Notes: generated from the sequence alone by a model not told the origin. 64,000 bases of DNA from Sycobia sp. Sy_11 (GCA_018907035.1 JACCIC010000028.1:3403001-3467000), one strand, 5' to 3'; shown: positions 22,612 to 36,470, counted from the first letter of the stretch. Translations and numbers: made by a program.

Positions 22612-23955
22612 TATACATGTAGAATACTGTATCCGTATCGCGAAATTGTGTGTATCCTGCTCGTTAAACGGGCCGGGATAGACAGGGGAATCTCGTAGGA
22701 AACGCGCTCGCATGAGCCCCTCTCGCTATCTCCATTTCTCTATTTCTCTGCCTCAGCCAATGTGCAGCCGGCGGCACGACAAAGTATCGATTTCTTTCGC
22801 CGAGGATTCCGGCACCGACGCGGGTGCGAACGACTGATATTGGATACGATATATCTAATTGCGACGAGATAATTTTGTCATGGGGCTTTGTTGCAGGCTT
22901 TGTGCAGATACAGTAAGGAAAAACCTGTCGAAGATCCGCGCAGCTATTTTTTTCAATGTTACCGAGAAATTTTGTGTACCAGAGTAGAGTTCCGATCATT
23001 ACTTCTAAGCTGCTTAATCAAATAATTATGGGACTGAATGGTCCATTTACAGTATTACAAAAGATATAGCTTTGCAAATACGATGAATAAAAAAAATTAT
23101 TCTGGTTGACGAAATGAAAAGCTCAGGTTGATGTATAACAAGCAGTATTATTGGAAGAACGAAATGTAAATTTTAAAACTTGATATGTAGCAGTATAAAT
23201 AAGCTAAAAGAACAATTTTAATGAAGTATATGGTGAAATTTCTTATTTTATACCGATAACGTATGCAATTAACTAAATATATGTCTATAAGTTACAAGAA
23301 ATTTTGCAAATAGAACGTTTGTAAAAAAAAACCAATACTTTAAGTACTTTTTCAATCAGGTGGGATGCTATTGCATATCTTACAATGCAGGCGAATAGAA
23401 GCAACAACTAGATAAATTCCTTATTATATAACTTGAACTTCTATTTGCGGACAAATTACATAGTTCTTCTATAGAATAGATCCATATTTGTTAACATCCT
23501 ATACAACTGAAAATCGTATTAAGGCAACGGGGAATAATGGTAATGGATACGTAAGCGATCGTAGAAAACTGACTTACCGATAACATAAGAATTTTATAGG
23601 TATAAAAACGTTGCACGAACAGTGCAAAAATCGCCAATTTTTTCTTTCAATACCTCGAATGACCTATCGCGTGCAAACAGTCTCGATTATTAATCGAGCG
23701 CGCCGCATTCTTTAGAATTACACATTCGATCCCGAACTCGGTATTAAATTTCATTCGTCCGCCCATAAATATCCTTAAATTCATTTCGCAGCATTAAAGC
23801 GGTCATCGCGAAATGAACTGCAAACGAAACCCCGGCCACACCCCCTACCCGTGGATAAGCGCGACTCCGCGCAGCATCGATTAATTATGCGCGTCCTTGT
23901 CGAAAGTATAAATTTTCCACGACTCTACGCTCCCTCTGTTCCGCCGAAAAGTAAA

Positions 23956-23959
<4 letters not shown>

Positions 23960-23998
<39 letters not shown>
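23960..23998. repeat. (TA)n microsatellite
   Basis: 39 bp. Confidence 0.95.
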
Positions 23999-24000
<2 letters not shown>

Positions 24001-24612
24001 TCTCTCCCGGCCTCGATCCCGGGGTCCAATTATTATTTCGGAAAATTCGCGTACGCCCTCCGCCCACCCGCCCGGGGGCGAAAGAATCACACGCATTTGT
24101 TAATTTTAAAGCAGGCGGCCTCGCGCACTGCGGGCCGCGGCGCCGTTTATCCCGCCCGCGCATTAACGAACTCTATAACGTAATTAGCGCGAACGCGCGG
24201 CGCGGCGCAGATAACTCGATGCCGATGGACGGCGCCCAAAGTGTCGAATGGCATTCATTTGCGGGAAAATTCCGGCTCTTTGTCCCGGAATAACGAGATT
24301 GGCCGCGCGGCGCCGATGGAAAATCGGAGCTACGGTATTACTTTTACATCTCGGGGCGAATTTGTGCAAAATTACGGTTTACTTTTACTTTCGAAAGGAA
24401 AACAAGTTCGTGTAAAACGAAAAAAATTAATTTCACAATTTTTCCCCGTAAAAGTAAAGATTTCATTTGAATTATTGGTTATTGGGAAAGCATAAAATTA
24501 GAACGATCCTTATTAAAGTTTAAAATTAGCTTTTGAATCTTTGAACGGATTATCATTCGTCTGTTTATACTCCCTGTTTGATATTGATTCCAGTCATCGT
24601 TTTAAAGTTAGA

Positions 24613-24613
24613 C

Positions 24614-24661
<48 letters not shown>
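24613..24661. repeat. (GA)n microsatellite
   Basis: 49 bp with one GG slip, followed by a short G run. Confidence 0.94.
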
Positions 24662-24665
<4 letters not shown>

Positions 24666-25188
24666 GGGGGGAGGAGAAAAGCAAGAGTTCTACAGAGAGA
24701 TCAATTCCTTTACTGGGCTATTTTTAAAGTAACAACCGCTAAAACATTCATACGGCTTTTGTTCTTGAATTACCAATAAATCCGAGTACGTTGCGTGAAT
24801 ATATTTATTTCGACGTAATAAAGCTCCCCTGTAGCCGACCGTGCAATTATGCTTTTGCGAAAAGCAAAACAAAACAGAAAAGAAAAAAGAAAGGAGGAAA
24901 GAAAGGAAATACTCGTGTATACGCCCATGTACAACTGCACGCGTAAGAAAAGTTCGGTGTAAAAAGAGAGGAGCCAGCGCGTTCAAGTGTACCGATAACG
25001 CTCCGGGATAACATTAATCGGCGCCCGTGCACTCCGCCGTGCTTCGTTGGGGAGGGGGGGGGCCAGGGTTGTAACCGCAACTCTTACAAATACAAGCCCG
25101 AAGTTCCCTCCTACGATAAAATTGCACCGGTCGGGCGGTGCATTTTCATAACTTTTTTCCGTGCCCAGGGCCGCCTCTAGAGCAACGC

Positions 25189-25203
25189 CTCTCTCTCTAT
25201 CTC

Positions 25204-25246
<43 letters not shown>
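25189..25246. repeat. (CT)n microsatellite
   Basis: 58 bp with TAT and CA interruptions near the left end. Confidence 0.94.
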
Positions 25247-25248
<2 letters not shown>

Positions 25249-25417
25249 TCTGTTCGCGCGTTCACCCTCCTGTGTACCTCACCCCTATCTAATTCTCTGT
25301 CTCTCTTTCGGAACCACTCCCGCGTAATCCAATTAAACTTTCGCATCCCGCGCATTAATTAGACGCCGCGAATCTCCGCTCTGATTGATTCATTATCCGG
25401 GCGCTTGTGCGTTTTCA

Positions 25418-25420
<3 letters not shown>

Positions 25421-25461
<41 letters not shown>
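25421..25461. repeat. (TC)n microsatellite
   Basis: 41 bp, uninterrupted. Confidence 0.95.
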
Positions 25462-25465
<4 letters not shown>

Positions 25466-25718
25466 CTGTGTATGTCGCGAACGGGCGCTCTTGTTTTTAC
25501 CAAGATTGTAGCATCGCCCACGCTGGCCTACACGCGTCATCGTTGGTTTTTACCACCCCCATTGTTTTCCATTCCACCCGCTGCACAAATTCTATATAAG
25601 CAGGTCCGCGCTTTGTCGCTGACAGCGAGCGAAATGAACTTCGCGTCTCTCTTCTCCTCTGCCTCTATCCCTCTCCCTTCGTTTTTCTATCTTTCGGTTT
25701 TTTTTCCTCTTTCCCCTC

Positions 25719-25740
25719 TTTTTTTTTTTTTTTTTTTTTT
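25719..25740. repeat. Poly-T run, 22 bp
   Basis: Uninterrupted T. No retrotransposon body is visible beside it. Confidence 0.93.
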
Positions 25741-26884
25741 GTCAACGCCTCTCGACCCCATTGTTCGGCTGTTTTTGTAAATTCCTCACGTGAACCAAAT
25801 TAGTCGGGCCTGGAATACGAAATGAGTCGTATAATAAATATGATAATTTAAACGAATGGCCATGTTTTTACTTTTAAATTAGATATAGGCCGCGAAAGAT
25901 CAAATGTACATTATGAAATATTATAAGCGAGGAATGAAATCTAATGTAGGTTTAAATTGCCATTTCACTTATCCAATGTGTACTTAATTGAATAAGAATT
26001 TTCTGATCGATATTCGAAACACAGATCCTGTGTCTCAATCGGATGTGTTACGAAGAATTTCTTCTTTGTTTTTTTTTATTAATAACTTTTATTTTGAATT
26101 TTTAGACTTATTCCTAGATTTCTTTTCTCTGTTTCAATACTACGTTTTGTCGATAAAAAATCCTTTTCAAACTTATACAGATATTAACATTTTAGACTTA
26201 ATTTATTGCCTTATAAAATCTCTCACTGTCGACTGAGAATACTTTTAAATTAAAATCGAAGTCAAGAAATATTCTAATTAATTGACTATAAACGTGCCTT
26301 ATATAGATAAAGTCAGAAATGTCAGAGCAGCGACGCACAAGTAATTTCTGCTATGGATTAGAGGCCTGACGTTAATAACGAGCTGTCGCGAATCCATGTA
26401 TTTAGTGCATTAATATTGGACAGTGTAGATAATATTGTCAGTGTTGCATTATTATATGATTAAATTTTCGTCCCAATTTTACATTAAACAAGATGGATTA
26501 TCTAGTAACAACATATTATATTAAACGTTTATGAAAAAAAAATCTTCATAAACCTTTTTTAAGAGGATAATAAAAAAATCTTGGTAGTAGATAAATTATG
26601 AGATAAAATTTTATAAGAAATCAATTAGATATTGTACAAAAGTATATATGTGGTATACAGACTTTTCAGAAAAATATGGAATTCTCTATAATTAACACGT
26701 ATCGATTTCTCTTAATCCAGATACTCGGTACTTTTTCCATAATAACATATTCAGGTTATTCAGCCTAATTAACGTTTGGTTTTCAATCTTTATTAGATAC
26801 AAAATATCAGCCGCATGCTATTTTCAATGCTTTATTTTTGCCTGTTTTCTGGAAAAACATAGATCTTTTGTCATAATATTTTAC

Positions 26885-26948
26885 CCCGACCCGATCGCCA
26901 CCCCAACCATATGCAAAGGGTTGGAGCTGGTGATATGAAGAAGCTGGT
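26885..26948 (-). other. Weak exon-like segment
   Basis: On the minus strand a 64-bp GC-rich segment in AT-rich DNA is preceded by a good acceptor (ATACAATTTCAG) and followed by GTAAAA. One frame reads PASSYHQLQPFAYGWGGD. I recognise no family and no partner exon, so it may be chance. Confidence 0.2.
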
Positions 26949-27769
26949 CTGAAATTGTATTTTATGACAGTTAGATTTATGTTGTTAAAATTCAATCGAT
27001 ATTTTAGCTTAAAAACTGATGAAGTTCTTCTAATTAATGAAATCTACTTTACTCTCATACAGAGATTGTATTGAATAATTTTCCTGCATTTTCAGAACAT
27101 ATCATTCGTATTGAGTGCCCTAAAATTTTTTTGGAACACTATTATTAGTTTCATACTTCTCCCTAGATTAACGAATCGGCTCATCTTTGACCATTGCTAT
27201 TCCAGCGACCGTTATTCATTTCATTTACGTATATCCTTATCTAAAATCGTTCAAGTTGTCATCGGTATATAATAGCGATCCCACGTTTCGTTGTATATAT
27301 TACTGTACATTAGTCAAGGATAATATTATATAACAGCCGACCCGTTCAACGTTAACGAGAGCGTGAAAATCACTTAGGATTAATTTGGATTATTCAACCC
27401 CCCTTCCGCCCTCTCCCCTCTCCGACGAGCCCGGGGGCTAATGAAGGTGTCGCGTTTCGTCGACTACCAAGACTCGCTGACAATCCGCTCCACTCTCCCG
27501 CCCCTCTCCCCGTCCCCTTGCACATGGCTCGGAAAACAATGGAGTTTTCCGGGGTCCATCGACCCGCGTGCATGTAAATTAGAATTAGAACTGTATTGTC
27601 TTTGGGGGCTGCATCGTGAATGCAATAATGCCGGAGAGCAAATGGGGGGAGGGACTGGGGTACTGCGGACAGAAAGACAGGCACGAACAGGATTTAGATT
27701 TGAATTAGATTTAAAGCAGGATAGCAAATAATTGGGTATGGGGGTGGTTTCGTACATGTTTTTTATTGC

Positions 27770-27771
<2 letters not shown>

Positions 27772-27818
<47 letters not shown>
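27772..27818. repeat. (TA)n microsatellite
   Basis: 47 bp, ending in GTGTGTG. Confidence 0.95.
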
Positions 27819-27821
<3 letters not shown>

Positions 27822-29678
27822 TGTGTCGTGGAATCTCTTGAATATTTTAGACTCCATTCGATAATTCTCCATTATCTCCTTGAATGGTTGATGAAGTGGT
27901 AATTAATATAACGGAATTTCTCTCGATAAGGAAACTAAATTGGTATTAAATTTTCTCAGCCCACCAATCCCTTCCCTCGCAGTAGATCCCTCGCAAACTG
28001 ATATTGCGTGGAAAAATTCTTCTCAACGATTCCTCGTGAAGCGCGTAAGATTATTTGCAATTAAAAATGAAAAAAGTACGGTCAAAGCTCAAGAGTTTGG
28101 TTTTGAGAAAGCAATGATTTTCTAATAATGTTATAATACAGGTTGATACAGTACGCTTGAGTTTTTAAATGTTCTTTCAACATTGTGCCACAGTTTTTAG
28201 AATAAACTAAGGTTGGTTGATAAATTTAGAGTTCTAAAGATTTTTCTAGCCTCAGCTTTACTTATTTAACGACCTTATCGATACTTCGTTTTATTCTTCT
28301 AGGAAATGATACATTTATAGGCCAAAAAAGTATCCTGGATGAATTATTCAAAGCGAGTCAAAATTATTCATGAAATAAAATAATTTTGCTTGCTTTATCC
28401 AAATTGTATACATCGGTATGAAGCAAGGCTACAAAAAATATGCTCTCCTGGCCAAGTTCAAATTGAATACATAAATTTTCTTAAAAGAGTGCTTGAAATT
28501 TATAATTAGGTTTAGCACCGCGGAATAAAACGAGATTTTATATAAACGAAACAATTATCGAGCTTTCATTTGCGTTTAAGTAGACGCGGTTGTTCCGGGC
28601 TACTTTACAGAAATTTGCATATTACATGCGGTTAATACGGTTTACATTATGCAACATAAAGTAAATTTACGAAGTAGGTAGATGAAGTTTTTCTGAATCG
28701 TAAAGCCGAAATGGCCTCTCTCTAATCCCAACCTTTTAAAGACATACATATTCACCGATGTAATATTGTCGCCTAGCGTGAAATGAAAGTAACGCGCGTG
28801 CGTAATGAGCAACTTTTGTTTAAAAATCCATCGCTAATCCCTGGTAGAGTTATGTCAATTCCAAAATAATTTATATTCGGATATAGAGTAATTTAAAAAA
28901 AAATAGAACAATCAAATGATTGTTTAACTATTCTACCTTGGAATATTAATCATGTTGCGTTGCGATTACAGTGAATATGTAATTACTTTAATTTAAAATA
29001 GCTCAAGACTTATAAAATTGTCATGCAAAAATTGTAATAACTAAAGAAATTAAAGAATCGTGAGAATGATTTACTATTAAAATATTGATATTCTTCTTAC
29101 ACCATGACTTTTAGTACTAGAGAAGATATTTTCTCTTCTTATTATTATTTTATTTGCGTACTAAAATCTAATCATAGTACCAAAGAAATACTTGATTTAT
29201 AGATGAAAACAACAGAATCACAATCCATTTTTTCATTTAACTAGATATTATTATAAACATTAATTCGACAATTAGAATGAATTTTTTAAATTAAACTCAG
29301 TATCGCTCTGAAATCTGAATTATATAGTTTTTAAATCGTTATTTATCGCGATTCTTCAAAGTTTTAAAAAATTATCGACGTTATTTGTTTGAACCTAGTT
29401 TCAGCCATGCTAAACCAAGTAAATCTTTATCTGGGTGACGCGTGAACAACCAAAAAACGTGTTCTTAAAATCCACCGCGAGCGATGATTCATGCACGAAT
29501 TATAGCCACGATCATCCCCTTCTTACTGGCTTGATCCTATAACGTATAATACCCGGGCGAAGAAGCGTTGAGTATCCAAAGTCTACCCTATCCATTCTAA
29601 ACAGCTTCCCCAATACGCGGGCGTATACGATCCATATCAGCGTCAATGTACATGCACGTCCGTGTGTATAGAAACCTG

Positions 29679-29688
29679 GTACACACGC

Positions 29689-29722
<34 letters not shown>

Positions 29723-29729
29723 ATACACA
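29679..29729. repeat. Alternating CG/CA tract
   Basis: 51 bp of unbroken purine-pyrimidine alternation, with a CGCGCGTGCGCGCGCG core followed by CA repeats, a sequence class known to favour Z-DNA. Confidence 0.9.
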
Positions 29730-29913
29730 AGAAAGCAGCCCTTCGGCATCTAGGTGGATGCGCATCTGCTCCAGGAGACCAACAGATTATATAACCTTTC
29801 GACTACCCTTACCTGGGCTCGTTGTATATATGTATACATGTACATTAATTCAAGCCCATGGGTAGAATTGAGAGGAAGAGCTCGAAATCGAGGTAATAGA
29901 GAGACAAAGGTGA

Positions 29914-29915
29914 AT

Positions 29916-29983
<68 letters not shown>

Positions 29984-29992
29984 GTGCATGCG
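29914..29992. repeat. (CA)n microsatellite with alternating flanks
   Basis: 79 bp of unbroken purine-pyrimidine alternation, mostly CA, ending ATATATGTGCATGCG. Confidence 0.93.
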
Positions 29993-30118
29993 GAGCGCCT
30001 TCGCGGAGATAGACGCAGGAAGAGGATGCCTCGCGCGCCGAGTCCTACACGGCAATGGGATGGGGTACGTCCCACGACTTCCTGGCCAGATCTATTTATG
30101 GCTGCTAACCAGAGCAAC

Positions 30119-30121
<3 letters not shown>

Positions 30122-30153
<32 letters not shown>
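30122..30153. repeat. (GA)n microsatellite
   Basis: 32 bp. Confidence 0.93.
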
Positions 30154-30158
<5 letters not shown>

Positions 30159-32862
30159 ACGCGCGGCTTCATTGTCGTAGCAATTTATCATAAGTCCGCT
30201 GCCAGCTCCTGCCCGCGCGAATCGAGTCCAACCCGCTCCCTCCTCGCCTGCGTCGCGCGCCGAGCTACGCCGGATTCTACCAGAGCCCGCGCCCCTCTCG
30301 GCCTCCGTGCGCGCGTACGTGTGTGCGCGCGGACTTCCGTGAGTTACCGCTGAGCCACCACCCCCCCCCCCAACTCCCCGCCCGTCGCCCCAACCCGCCG
30401 TCCTGCTCTTCTCTCCGCTGTTTGCGCGTGCATGCCGAGACGCGCCGTAGTTCTTGGCGGCGGGTCGCGCGGGCACGGGGGCGGGATGGCGGTGTGTTAA
30501 AGTTTCTCCGGCGGTTGTTCACGCGGCACAGGGGTGGTGGTGGTGGTGGTGGGGGGGGGCAGCGGCGGCAGAAGCCGAGTGGATGATCGTGCCGCGGTCG
30601 TGGTTTTTAACGAGGGGTAGAGCGGCTCTTTACGAGGGGCGCAGAAAAACATAAATTCTGTACGCCTCATTTGTTTCTAAACGAAGCCTTCCGAACAGTT
30701 CGCAGTGTTCTTTATCGCTTGGAGACGGGAAATTTTTTTTTCATTAATTTCTGCATCGAATTTCGTAATTGAAAAACCGATAAATAAGAAACTTCGTATT
30801 TTCAAAAACTTTTATCCGAATAAAAGAACCGTGTAGGATTGGCTGATTCCTTTTGTGGAATTATTGATTCGTGCATTCCTGCTGGAAGCTCTGTAGCCAT
30901 ATAAATTCAATTGAAAGCGTAATATTTTTCCTAAAAACTTTGAACGTAAACGCAATTGGGACATAAATATTAATTTTACAAATAAGGATAAAATCGACGC
31001 ACCAGAAATTAGATTAATAAACGAATTTTTCTAAGTATGGTTAATCGACCTATTAAAATGTAGTATGGACGTGCAATTTTTGTACAGCAAAGAAATACAC
31101 GCCAATTCGCAATGATTTTTTCACTTAGCCGTTACTAGTACTCTTATACATTGCAGATTGTCGCTCTTTGTCTCACAATTTAGCTCGGCTATTCGTCTTC
31201 ACCACTATTGTTTCGCGATTTCTTATTTCTCATTGAAGCGCAAATACACAGCGCTTAAACCATAAAACAACACCGTCCTCGGATCTCCCCACACTATGCA
31301 TGTGTATGCGACGAGCCAGCGCGCGTAACAGCGCGAGATTTCGATGCAGATTGCTAGGCGGTGTTTATTTACCTCCTCGCTACGCGCTTGGCTCTGTGGG
31401 CTGCATTAAGCAGAAGCCCCGGAAGTTATTATCGTCCTGTTCCACCCGCGCGCCAGTTATATGCGGCACTCCTACGACGGCGCCTCCGGCGTGTACGATT
31501 GTGTGCGTAGAAAAGCAAAAAAAAAAAAAAAAAAAAAACGAAACAAAACAAAACCAGATAATGTTTTTGCTGCCAGGGATCGTAAAGTCGATTTATTAGG
31601 GGGATGGATGTATGTTTTTACACACGAGTGCGTATGTTATCCTTTTATCGATAAAACAGACGTATCCCGGTTTCGACCTGGTAAGTGGCTAAAAGCGGTA
31701 TTGATCATACTTAGAGTGAGCTTATCTTGATCTCCGACTGGCTTGCCAACGTTGAGAAGCGTGTGGTGCTCGAACGCGAAGAATTTTAAACACCGATTCG
31801 CAGACTCTTTTGTTACCTTTTTAAGGAAAGAACCACTTTAAAACTTGATCGGGTTATTGCATACGTAAATTTAATTCCGACGACAGTAAGTACGAAATAT
31901 TTATTTAACAAGTGAAAACTTGTACAATTAACAAAGACGTGATCATAGGTTTGGTATAAAATATGTAGAGAAAAATTCATATTCACTAACCTAAAACTCG
32001 ATCTAATTACTATAGATAGATATACATGTATCTTTGGCCGGAACAATTTTTTCCATATATATTTGTATTTTTTTGACACATCGATATGAAGTTTTTCCTA
32101 ATATTTATAATTTTCTGATTGATATAATTATAGGAAAGTTTAAAATGAAACCATTAATTACTTAATCTTTGTGAATTCTCATCTTTATGAAATATATTAT
32201 CGAAAAAATTATATAACATTAACAATTGCAAATTGAGATTATCTTTAAAATATCAACTATTTAGAAGGAAATTGGCCGTAATTAGAAAAGAAGTACAAAA
32301 TAATATGATATAATATATGCTTATTATAATAAACAATGGTATATATATATACACACCTTCATACCGTATTAAATCTGAGCATAAATCTATATGACATTCA
32401 TATGAGGAAATAAAAAGTTTTTGATACTCAACTTGTCAAAAATGTCATCTCTTCTCTCTCTCACTCACTCTCTCTCTTTCTCCCTCTCTCAAACAGATAT
32501 CGAGCATCGTCAATTTTACACTGAATTTCTGACATAACATTTGAGAAAAGTCTATAAAATAATATCGCGCTTATACCTGGGATCCGATGAGGCAGCGGGC
32601 ATCCCTTCTCCCCCCCCCCCGAACGCCCCAACGCACGGAGTCAATGTATCTCGCGTTTTCGCCCCCTTCCTCCCTGCGCCACTGTATATTACCCGAAGCG
32701 CAAAGAGCGATCAAAGGAGAAGACGGATGCGATAAGGGGGGGGGGAGGAGAGCCGATAAAGCAAGGATGTACGCTTCAAGGATGATCGTCCCTGCTTCCC
32801 CACCCCTCCGTTGGCGGAAACAGAGACGAGCGAATCCCGACGCCACCGAGTCGAGCGCGCGA

Positions 32863-32890
32863 TACACGCGCGTGCGCGCACGCGCACACG
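32863..32890. repeat. Alternating purine-pyrimidine tract
   Basis: 28 bp centred on the palindrome GCGTGCGCGCACGC. Confidence 0.85.
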
Positions 32891-33229
32891 GATGCACAGA
32901 CACAGCGCGCTCGAACACTCGTAGAATTTCCCCGGGCGGATGCTGCTGTATATAAGTCCGGTTTTACGACGTCGATCCCCGCGCCCGCGCCCGCGCTACG
33001 GCGGATCGAGAGGCGCGTGATCGAGGGTAACAAAAAAAAAAGGAGGAGGATAGCCCGCAGGTACATGGAGCTGCGGCGGTCTCTGCCCCCCCCCCACCTT
33101 CTATTTTTTCGCTTCCACGGCTTTATACGACCCCGCGGAGCGCGGCTGCGTTCGTTCCTTTTACGATCGCCACCGCCGCCGCCACGTCCCGAGTCCAGAT
33201 TCTGGGCGCTGTATCAGGAGATTGGGAAG

Positions 33230-33233
<4 letters not shown>

Positions 33234-33263
<30 letters not shown>
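33234..33263. repeat. (GA)n microsatellite
   Basis: About 30 bp. Confidence 0.92.
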
Positions 33264-33266
<3 letters not shown>

Positions 33267-33486
33267 GGAGAAAGCGATATTGAGTGGGTGAGGCGCCGTT
33301 GCGACGCGTATCGGTCAGGGTGATGGGAGGGGCACGGCACAAGTTTTTGTTCTTCGCGCGTAAAAATTCGAGGTGGGTGCTGCGCAGTCATCCCTCTTCC
33401 CCCCTCTCTTTGTCCATGCGACTGCGCATATTTATTCGAAAGTCATCGTTTCTGAGTTTTGTGACAAGTTTTTCTGGGGTAAATAT

Positions 33487-33529
33487 CTCTCCCTCCCTCT
33501 CTCTTTCTCTCTCTCTCTCTCTCTCTGTC
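33487..33529. repeat. (CT)n microsatellite, imperfect
   Basis: CT repeats with CC and TT interruptions. Confidence 0.88.
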
Positions 33530-34711
33530 TGTTGCTCCCCCTCCCTCACTTTTTATCTATCTTCTTTTATTCTATCTCCTCCCCTCACTTTCTCTACTCA
33601 CGATCAACCTTTCTTTTTATTTTCGTTCTTATTCCTGTACTTACGGGGTCGAAACATATTGCCATCCATAAACAAATCGTACTGGACAAATCCAACTGGA
33701 ATTATTGAAAACAAATTTAAATTACGAATGATGAAATATTTTTAATAAAATTCTTGTTTTTTTTTTCTAAAATAATTGAAATTAACAATATGCCTATAGG
33801 ATGATATAATGAATGCACAATAAACACCATAGATAATATAGACTTGCCCTTTAATCTTCGCTCCAGCAAGGTAGAAAACGCAGATTTCCCGAGACGTTTC
33901 TCGATTCACGGCATTTTTGACCCTCGTGTACAAGCCTCCTTTAAGGGGCTTTCCATTAGTTTTTATTTTGTATTGAACAATTGACGATTTCGAAAATTCT
34001 AAGATTTTCAGGTTACTAATTTTGAACGAAATATAATATTTTCGAACATTGTCACGTATTTAATAGATTATCTCTCTTTAATATTATAGTTAGTGGTCAC
34101 TTAATTTTAAATATATAGTACGACCTAAATACTACTTTAACACGAAATTCTAACACACTAATTATATATTTCTACATATTGTCGACAAGATAAAGTCATT
34201 TACATTTTTCCGTATAAAAAGTGTCAATGGTTATATTAATTTGAACTATTGTTAATTATAGTATTTATTTTAAAATTTATTACTTATCAATATTAAAAAT
34301 TATTTTGTATCCCTTTCAAATCTATTTATAATTATTCTATATTAAATTCTATACGGTACTGATTATTACTCATTATTAAAAAACCTGCATTATAATGTAT
34401 ACAGTATAAGTTTTAAAATTTAACATTGGATGAATGTTACAAACTTTACATTTTATAAGGAACGTGAACGTATGTGAATCGATTTTATTGGCTTTGATAT
34501 ATATATATATTCATATTTTCTCCTGTATCCAATAGCATATTATCCAAAGGACACAACAGAAAAATAAATCTGCATTTATTAAATTCTATTGAACGCACGC
34601 GCCACCTCAATACTTTCAGTCGAAAATAATTTTAACTATATTTTAAACCTGGACATGCGAATAGGCGTTAAAAAACTAATAATAAATAAATCTACGTCAA
34701 TCCATCCAACA

Positions 34712-34714
<3 letters not shown>

Positions 34715-34747
<33 letters not shown>
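34715..34747. repeat. (GA)n microsatellite
   Basis: 33 bp. Confidence 0.93.
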
Positions 34748-34750
<3 letters not shown>

Positions 34751-35813
34751 GGGAGGAGGAAAGAGAGAAAGCACGCGATTCTGTACAAAAACGTTCGCGC
34801 GCGCAGCGAATAATTCGATTTACTTTGGTGTTCGTAACGAATTTCCAAACTGCGGCTGAAACGCGAAAGCGGGGCGGAGGGGGCGCCCCCTCCGTCGTTT
34901 ATAAAATCCAGCCGAATTCGGCGCGCGCACGCTGCCTTCGAAAACAATATCCAGCAGCTAATAAATATAATTGTTCGACTAGGCGAGATGGGGAAAGGTA
35001 GGGCCCGAGGGTCGTTCTAACCACGGGGAATAAATCAAGTGGATTTTTTTTACTTTTTTCGTTTTCTTTTTTCTTTTTTTTTTTTTTCTTTTTTTAACAA
35101 TCGTCTCACTGTTTCGGCACTCGGGTGCAGGCGCTTCAAATGCAGGATCGCGCTCGAATTTGAAATCCTGGTAGTAACGAACTTTCGTCGTCGGGAGCAA
35201 ATAGCCGACAATTAAGAGCCTGAAACGTTTCCCTTTTGTTCTTCAAATCTATGTTTGTCTATCGGAAAATGATAGATGTAAAATTTTTTTAAAATCTCTC
35301 AACGCTGGATAAAGTTTTCGTGAAGAATGATAATTGAAATAAAAGTTTTGGTTGAAACTAGGTAAATGCGTTAATTAATTTAAAGTCTAAATGTGTTTTT
35401 TCATTAATTGTTTTTCCTTATCCGAATAAAAAGATTGATAAGGATTTAATTCTATTAAATTTAAATTTAAAAAATTAATGAATAACTTTTCAATGCTGAA
35501 GTCCATTACAATAATTAATTTTAATTAGAATCTGTTAATAACAATAAATAAATATATATGCATTGTGAAAATTACAAACTATAAACAGGGAATATTTTCA
35601 TTTACTTTTATAGATTCGTTAAAATAGAACTTCTCCACTAAAAATCGTTCAAACTCCTTTCTTTTTAACAATTCAAACGACTTTATAATTAAAGAAAACA
35701 AAATTCAGGCTTCTTTTACTTAAAGGTTCCCAAGTACCAATCCTACTCTACGTTTCATTTTCTTCATGTAGTTCCTCCGTAAAAGATCAACATAGAGTTT
35801 TGAGCAAATTATA

Positions 35814-35816
<3 letters not shown>

Positions 35817-35878
<62 letters not shown>
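35817..35878. repeat. (TA)n microsatellite
   Basis: 62 bp of AT, among the longest pure TA arrays here. Confidence 0.95.
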
Positions 35879-35879
<1 letters not shown>

Positions 35880-36402
35880 TCTTTGTAAAACTTTTGATGG
35901 ATTCGTAATAAGTGCAAAATTATTTCAAACTCATTCCACTTCTTTCTACGCTTGCTGCGATATGGGTAAAATTTCCATTACGGCCATCTGCTAGCTATAA
36001 ACAGATCCTACTGAAGTATATTCGCCCTGCGATGCGTGCGAAGTCGATGCACCTCCGTGGCCTACATAACTTTTTCAGCCGCTTAAATGCCGAATGTATA
36101 GATATATAGATTAAAGTACGAACGATCACGGGGGGGGGAGGGAAAGTTAATCAAAAACTTTTTCCGGGAGAGAGTATTATATACATATAGCACGGCAATT
36201 CGGACGGTGTGGCGCCGGGTGGGGGGGGCGGGAGAAAGAAAATTACGAAAGTATATGAAGGCGAGCTTCGCGACAAAGTCCCGGATCCATCGATGAGCGG
36301 GCGCTCGTGGCGGGCTCTGTATAAATATCGGGCGATCAGCTAGAAGTCGAGCGAGGAGGAAGAAAATTGCTTCTGCGTTGATTCGGGTAAAGAGGGAAAC
36401 AA

Positions 36403-36469
<67 letters not shown>
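36403..36469. repeat. (GA)n microsatellite
   Basis: 67 bp with one AA slip near the left end. Confidence 0.94.

Positions 36470-36470
<1 letters not shown>

Larger units (their letters stand above)
21181..22720. other. GC-rich intronic island
   Basis: CpG-dense blocks at 21.19-21.7 and 22.1-22.56 kb, separated by a CT array and a TA array and closed by another TA array. Frames of up to 170 codons on both strands look compositional. Confidence 0.55.
22721..26260. other. Intronic, alternating AT-rich and GC-rich
   Basis: AT-rich at 22.9-23.7 kb, GC-rich at 24.0-24.35 kb, then GA and CT arrays and a T run. Nothing coding is supported. Confidence 0.5.
26261..29640. other. AT-rich intronic stretch
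   Basis: Low GC, apart from 27.38-27.7 kb and a 64-bp GC-rich segment at 26.89 kb discussed separately. Short random open frames only. Confidence 0.5.
29641..30650. other. GC-rich island with alternating purine-pyrimidine tracts
   Basis: CA and GA arrays, then CpG-dense sequence with an 11-bp C run at 30361-30371 and a GGT array at about 30534-30551. Open frames of up to 199 codons run through repeats and are not credible genes. Confidence 0.55.
30651..35720. other. Intronic, mostly AT-rich with a GC island at 32.56-33.4 kb
   Basis: The island has C runs at 32610-32620 and 33086-33095, a G run at 32736-32745 and an alternating tract at 32863-32890. Elsewhere there are poly-A (31517-31538) and T-rich tracts. 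No supported exon. Confidence 0.5.

Noticed and set aside
29754..30353. 199-codon plus-strand frame
   Set aside because: Built on CA and GA microsatellites (HTHTHT and ERERER runs).
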